Source: DATADD01 sp046262355
GTDB taxonomy: Bacteria > Actinomycetota > CADDZG01 > WHSQ01
Reading direction: 5' to 3'
Assembly (NCBI GenBank): GCA_046262355.1
Contig: JBHEMX010000080.1
Location: forward strand, 1-43,065
Length of the DNA: 43,065 nucleotides
The notes beneath the pieces were generated by a model. It did no database searches, was not told the DNA's origin, and worked only from the letters and a program-made list of their open reading frames with translations. Below, piece by piece: positions 39,516-43,065 of the stretch (positions are counted from its first letter, which is position 1; every line of letters begins with the position of its first letter). Made by a program: the position numbers and the translations under genes.

Positions 39516-40505
39516 GTGGCGGACGGCGACGTGAAGGTGCTCTTCATCATGGGCTGGGGCCGGAGCGGCAGCACGGTCCTGGACAACCTGCTCGGCGAGC
39601 TCGACGGCTTCACGTCGCTCGGCGAGCTTCACTACCTGTGGCAGAGAGGCCTGGTCAAGGACCACAAGTGCGGCTGCCGCCAGCTCGTCACCGGGTGTGA
39701 GCTGTGGTCGCAGGTGCTGTCTGCGCCCTTCGGCGACGGCCGGCTCGGAGACGTCGATCCCGTGCAGGTCGTCGCCTGGCAGCAGGACGCCGTGCGGATG
39801 CGCGACTTCCGCCGCTTGCTCCGGCAGAACCCGGGGAGATCGAGCGGTTGGGACGCGCTCAACCGCTACGGTAAGGTGCTCGCCGCCGCGTATCGGGAGG
39901 TCGGGCGCGTCGACGGCTCGCGCGTCGTGGTCGATTCGTCCAAGCGCCCATCCGATGCCGCCGTCTTGCGTCTTCTCTCCGGGATCGACCCCTATTACGT
40001 CCACCTCGTACGCGATCCGCGCGCGGTCTCGTACTCGTGGCGCCGGCGCAAGGTCGGCTTCGATCGCCGCATGCAGCAGTTCGGACCCGTTCACAGCACC
40101 GTGCGGTGGGTCAACCGCAACCTGGCGGCGGATGCTCTGCGCGCCAAGGAAGGGCCCGGACGATCGCTGCTGGTGCGCTACGAGGACTTCGTGGCGCGCC
40201 CGCCCGAGACGCTCCGTGCGATCGCCGAGCTCGTCGGAGAGAACCCCGGGCGCCTCCCCTTCATCGATGCGCGCACGGCGGAGCTCGGTCCGAACCACAC
40301 GGTCTCCGGCAACCAGAGCCGCTTCAACACCGGCACGACGAAGATCCGTCAGGACGACGAATGGCTGCGCAGCCAGAAGACCAGCGATCGCATCGTGACG
40401 ACCGGGATCGCGGGTCCGTGGCTGCATCGCTACGGCTACGCCCTGCGCCCCAAGCCCCCCGCTCCGGCCGCCGAAGAGACGCCGACCGCAGCCCGCGCCG
40501 GCTGA
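39516..40505 (+). CDS. Sulfotransferase-family protein (Sulfotransfer_3-like)
   Basis: A 329-residue sulfotransferase of a different subgroup from its divergent neighbour. The PAPS loop is IMGWGRSGSTVLDNLLGE near residue 12; SSKRPSDAAVLRLLSG and YYVHLVRDPRAVSYSWRRR carry the 3'-phosphate-binding residues; LLVRYEDFVARPPET follows. A CGC-x-C-type cluster (KCGCRQL, GCELW) is a distinctive insertion. GTG at 39516 has GGAGG five bases upstream. The 78-base gap to the other gene includes TTGACA close to the start, too near to be a simple -35. Substrate unknown. Confidence 0.88.
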   Translation: MADGDVKVLFIMGWGRSGSTVLDNLLGELDGFTSLGELHYLWQRGLVKDHKCGCRQLVTGCELWSQVLSAPFGDGRLGDVDPVQVVAWQQDAVRMRDFRRLLRQNPGRSSGWDALNRYGKVLAAAYREVGRVDGSRVVVDSSKRPSDAAVLRLLSGIDPYYVHLVRDPRAVSYSWRRRKVGFDRRMQQFGPVHSTVRWVNRNLAADALRAKEGPGRSLLVRYEDFVARPPETLRAIAELVGENPGRLPFIDARTAELGPNHTVSGNQSRFNTGTTKIRQDDEWLRSQKTSDRIVTTGIAGPWLHRYGYALRPKPPAPAAEETPTAARAG

Positions 40506-40607
40506 ACCAAGCCTCTTTTCAGGGCTCCGCACCGGAGTGGGTCGCGCAAGAGGGACCGGCCGGGGCCGATCCCTCTCGACTTCCACTGCCTCTGAGGTTG
40601 CCGAACG

Positions 40608-41723
40608 CTACTCGTTCGTGGCGCAGGAGACGCTCGCGCCGCAGCCCGAGACCCGATCGCCGTTCAGCGTGTTGTTGCGGATCGTGATGTTTGCGGTGCC
40701 GGGAGAACGGCCACCGTTGACGATGATGCCGGCGCCCTTGTTGCCACCCAGGACGTTGTTCTCGACGACGGCGTTCCTCGACGAGTTTATCTCGATGCCG
40801 CCGTGACCGCCCTTGTTCTCCAGGTTGTTGTTCTTGACGACATTGCCGGAGATCAGCGCTGCAGAAGCAGAGATCTCGTACCTGATGCCACCTCTGACGT
40901 TGTTCGTGACGGTGTTGTTCTGAACCGTGAAGGTGCCGCCGTCACAGCCCACGTCACACCAGATCCCAACTCCGGTGTTGTCGTGCACATAGGAGTTCTT
41001 GATGGTGAAGGCCTTGCCCGTCTTTATCCCGGAGGCGCCGATACCGAGATCCGAGTCGCGCCCGTTGTAGGACAGTTCGGAGTTGGTGATCACAAGGTTG
41101 CCGTCTGTGCCGCCGATGCCCGTCACACCGTTGTGGTGAGCACGGACCTCGTTGACGACGGTGTTGAGCCCGGACCGGATCCCACGCTCCACTCCACCGC
41201 TCACGTCGAAACCCTGGAGCAGGACGTTCGAAGTGTTCCTGCCCTCGAGGACGGTCTCGGCCGACGTCGTCTTGATGAATGTGGCGGTGCGACCGGCGCC
41301 GATTAGCTTGATGCCGCTCTTGAGCTTGATGGTGGACGAGGTGTCGTAGGTGCCGGCGCTGAGGCATAGGGTCGCCCCCTCTGGGCTGCCGTTGATCGCG
41401 GCCTGGATGCTCGCCCCGGCCGGCACCTTGGTGCCGCTGCAGGCACCCGTTGCCGCCGGCGCCGGGGTCGTCGTCGCAGTCGGCGCGGCCTCGCCGGGGA
41501 TGGAAACGACCACCTCGCCGTTCACCTCGTTCTGCTTGCGATCGCGCGGCCTGTCGCGCTCGCGCGTGACCGAGATCACCCTTCCGTCCCGCTTGGCAAG
41601 ACGCTTGCCGGATACGACCGAGCCGACCTGACCGTATGCGAACACTGCGGACAGGGCCAGTACCGCCGATAGTGCGATGGTGGCGAAGGTGGGGATCACC
41701 CGAGATCCGGTGCGTACAGACAT
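40608..41723 (-). CDS. Secreted right-handed beta-helix protein
   Basis: A 371-residue protein with a signal peptide (VIPTFATIALSAVLALSAVF, residues 9-29), a Thr/Pro/Ala linker (about 85-95) and a parallel beta-helix of the pectate-lyase/NosD type from about residue 100 (ASIQAAINGSPEGATLCLSA, GIKLIGAGRTATFI). Many turns repeat the N-x-V-x-x-N pattern (VENNVLGGNKGAGIIVNGG, ITIRNNTLNG). ATG at 41723 has GAGGAGGAG in front. It lies directly behind a c-di-GMP riboswitch. Catalytic residues of pectate lyases are not evident, so a binding or surface role is possible. Confidence 0.85.
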   Translation of the reverse strand: MSVRTGSRVIPTFATIALSAVLALSAVFAYGQVGSVVSGKRLAKRDGRVISVTRERDRPRDRKQNEVNGEVVVSIPGEAAPTATTTPAPAATGACSGTKVPAGASIQAAINGSPEGATLCLSAGTYDTSSTIKLKSGIKLIGAGRTATFIKTTSAETVLEGRNTSNVLLQGFDVSGGVERGIRSGLNTVVNEVRAHHNGVTGIGGTDGNLVITNSELSYNGRDSDLGIGASGIKTGKAFTIKNSYVHDNTGVGIWCDVGCDGGTFTVQNNTVTNNVRGGIRYEISASAALISGNVVKNNNLENKGGHGGIEINSSRNAVVENNVLGGNKGAGIIVNGGRSPGTANITIRNNTLNGDRVSGCGASVSCATNE

Positions 41724-41730
41724 AGCTCCT

Positions 41731-41811
41731 CCTCTGGCAGCTGGGCGCCCTTCCGAGCGAAGGTCCCTGGCTTTGCGCCCCCGCCTCACGACGGGTTTGC
41801 CTTTCTCGAGG
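41731..41811 (-). promoter_or_regulatory. c-di-GMP-I (GEMM) riboswitch in the beta-helix gene leader
   Basis: The minus strand reads AAAGGCAAACC, CGUC, GUGA, GGCGG and GGGCGCAAAGCC, matching the GEMM-I core GGCAAACC - stem with GNRA loop - GACGCAAAGCC nearly base for base. A second stem (GGGACCUUCGC.../...GGAAGGGC) and GCUGCCA follow, closed by CCUC (41811-41808) pairing with GAGG (41734-41731). That last strand overlaps the purine-rich ribosome site of the gene, so ligand binding probably changes translation initiation. Whether it binds c-di-GMP or cGAMP cannot be told by eye. Confidence 0.88.
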
Positions 41812-41882
41812 CTTTGTGGTCTCAGGTGTTGTCTCGGCATGCGCCGGCGGTCCTTGAGTGCTCGCGCCTCGCTGCGGCTCGC

Positions 41883-42884
41883 TCAGGAACGAGACAAGGC
41901 AAGCAAGGCGCGCAGCATCCCGGCGCGCCGATGCATGCGGTCGGCACGCGCGGCGGTCTCGCGGCTCGCAGCGATCACCTCACAAGTCGTCAAGTCATCC
42001 TCGGCATCCGCCGAACACGTGTCGCTGCCGTCACCGCCGGCGGCCGAGTCGTTGCCGGGGACACCGTCCATCGTGTTCAGGTGATCGTCGCCCCTTTCGC
42101 CGTAGAGCCCGTCGCGCCCGAACGTGTTGTAGTCGTCCAGGCGATCCGCTCCCTCGCCTCCGTGCAACGTGTCGTTGCCGCCGTCACCCTCGAGGAGGTC
42201 GTCGCCCTCTGCCCCGTGCACAACGTCGTTGCCGTCGCTTCCATAGAGCTGGTTCGCGTCGGCATCTCCGCTCAGCTCGTCCGCATGCAGCGACCCGTAC
42301 ACGCCCTCGATGTCGTGCAGCGAGTCCGCGCCTTCCCCCGCGGCAGACGCGCGCCCCAGGCTCACGACGACCCCAGAACCGGCGCTCGAGAAGTCGGCGA
42401 AGTCCACCTCGAGACCGCCGTCGAGCGAGTCGTCGCCCGAACCGCCCTGGAGTATGTCGCTGCCACCCTCCCCGAAAAGCGAGTCGTTGCCTGCGACGCC
42501 GAAGACGACATCCGTGTCTGCGCCTCCATGAAGCTCGTCGTCGCCCTCTCCACCCCGCTCGGCGGCGAGGTCATCGAATCCGTCGAGCACGTCCGGGCCC
42601 CGGCCACCTCGGAGCAGGTCGTCGCCGTCGCCCCCGTTGACCACGTCGGCATGGCGGCCGCCACAGACGACGTCGTCACCGTCGCCGGCTGAGATCACGT
42701 CCCTGCCTTCGAGGGCGACGATCACATCGTCGCCGTCGGTCCCGACGATCGTGTCCGGGGCGTCGGTCCCGACGTGAGTCGCCTCCGCCCCCGCACACGT
42801 GGTGGTCGCGGCGGACGCTGCGGGAAGAACGAGCAGCGACAGCGCGCCTCCAAGGCAAAGTGCGAGCGCGCGACGAACGGACAT
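41883..42884 (-). CDS. Secreted RTX-like (hemolysin-type) calcium-binding protein
   Basis: A 333-residue protein: signal peptide (LALCLGGALSLLVLPAASAA), then from about residue 50 to 280 many GGxGxDxL-type nonapeptides (GGDGDDLLRGGRGPDVL, GGSGDDSLDGGL, GSDGNDVVHGAEGDDLLEGD). Such repeats bind calcium and fold into a beta-roll. It has a Sec-type signal rather than a type I secretion tail alone. ATG at 42884 is chosen because GGAGG lies nine bases upstream; the longer frame begins 42 bases earlier. It precedes the beta-helix gene, 160 bases away, possibly cotranscribed. Confidence 0.88.
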   Translation of the reverse strand: MSVRRALALCLGGALSLLVLPAASAATTTCAGAEATHVGTDAPDTIVGTDGDDVIVALEGRDVISAGDGDDVVCGGRHADVVNGGDGDDLLRGGRGPDVLDGFDDLAAERGGEGDDELHGGADTDVVFGVAGNDSLFGEGGSDILQGGSGDDSLDGGLEVDFADFSSAGSGVVVSLGRASAAGEGADSLHDIEGVYGSLHADELSGDADANQLYGSDGNDVVHGAEGDDLLEGDGGNDTLHGGEGADRLDDYNTFGRDGLYGERGDDHLNTMDGVPGNDSAAGGDGSDTCSADAEDDLTTCEVIAASRETAARADRMHRRAGMLRALLALSRS

Positions 42885-42968
42885 GATCGCTCCCCTCCCG
42901 AGGTCTGTGGCCGGCCGAGACCACACTAGTGCTCCTGCGCGGAAGTAACGTCAGCAACCAGGGCGGCA

Positions 42969-43055
42969 CTGCGCGGTGAGGGCAAGGCGCGAGGAGTCGT
43001 GCGTACCCGCAGGGTACGTGCGCGACGAGCAACGCAGCCATCGCCGATGCAGGGC
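42969..43055 (+). repeat. Copy B of the ~85 bp interspersed repeat
   Basis: Matches 5899-5984 (minus strand). This copy has a perfect 7 bp hairpin, CGTACCC (43002-43008) / GGGTACG (43012-43018) with a GCA loop, where copy A has CGTA/TACG plus mismatches. It lies in the region upstream of the RTX-like gene; the window ends just after it, so its right neighbour is unknown. Confidence 0.85.
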
Positions 43056-43065
43056 CGTTCTGGGG

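Noticed and set aside
41724..41840. A 39-residue N-terminal extension of the beta-helix protein
   Set aside because: It would translate through the riboswitch; the ATG at 41723 has a strong ribosome site and starts directly before the signal peptide.
1..43065. CRISPR array, tRNA/rRNA genes or an insertion sequence
   Set aside because: No regularly spaced repeats, no tRNA-like folds and no transposase frames were seen.

Overview
This is a GC-rich 43 kb chromosomal segment from an actinobacterium. The phylum is supported by a mycothiol-type glycosyltransferase (MshA), an RsiG-type c-di-GMP-responsive anti-sigma factor, the 33-residue ribosomal protein bS22 next to its usual excisionase-like HTH gene, a MarP-type CvpA-serine protease, a GlnR-type operator at glnA, and many GTG/TTG starts with GTGA or ATGA overlaps. 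I cannot assign it more finely. No rRNA, tRNA or CRISPR array was found.

Layout. 1-349: 5' part of an ABC-transporter ATPase. 442-2839: SAM hydroxide adenosyltransferase, bS22 and a Clp1-like P-loop kinase, behind an HTH gene with its own promoter and terminator. 2861-5858: M29-type aminopeptidase, putative phosphatase, MarP protease. 5899-5984: one copy of an ~85 bp repeat that recurs at the right edge. 6023-10096: small membrane protein, AcuC-type deacetylase, aldehyde dehydrogenase and a divergent proline dehydrogenase. 10394-15266: MshA, GNAT-like acyltransferase, RsiG, BKACE enzyme and M23 peptidase, all leftward. 15324-17939: DtxR regulator, nitrobindin, a frameshifted DUF4267-like gene, Nudix hydrolase, cobalamin adenosyltransferase. 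18206-28755: a nucleoside-use cluster: a lipoprotein-dependent nucleoside ABC importer, cytidine deaminase, pyrimidine-nucleoside phosphorylase and purine-nucleoside phosphorylase on +, facing deoxyribose-phosphate aldolase and a two-module aldehyde dehydrogenase on -. Together they could import nucleosides, release bases and burn the deoxyribose as acetaldehyde and glyceraldehyde-3-phosphate. 28760-30558: Mrp/ApbC ATPase and a DUF5317 membrane protein.

30533-34419 is the most unusual locus. A histidine kinase/NarL-type regulator pair sits between two inward-facing leftward and rightward gene sets that include two paralogous proteins of unknown function. A candidate 25-residue membrane or signal peptide with its own promoter, long hairpin-rich leader and strong terminator lies directly upstream of the kinase. 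34468-36005 holds glnA behind five pentamers spaced exactly 11 bp apart, a textbook-like GlnR operator.

36006-38531 is a decayed prophage: an integrase 3' fragment whose catalytic tyrosine position is histidine, an HK97-type capsid gene with three frameshifts, other broken phage genes and a LysE fragment. 38532-40505 has two divergent sulfotransferases. 40608-42884 has two secreted proteins, a beta-helix protein preceded by a c-di-GMP-I (GEMM) riboswitch and an RTX-like calcium-binding protein. RsiG and the riboswitch give two separate c-di-GMP outputs in one window.
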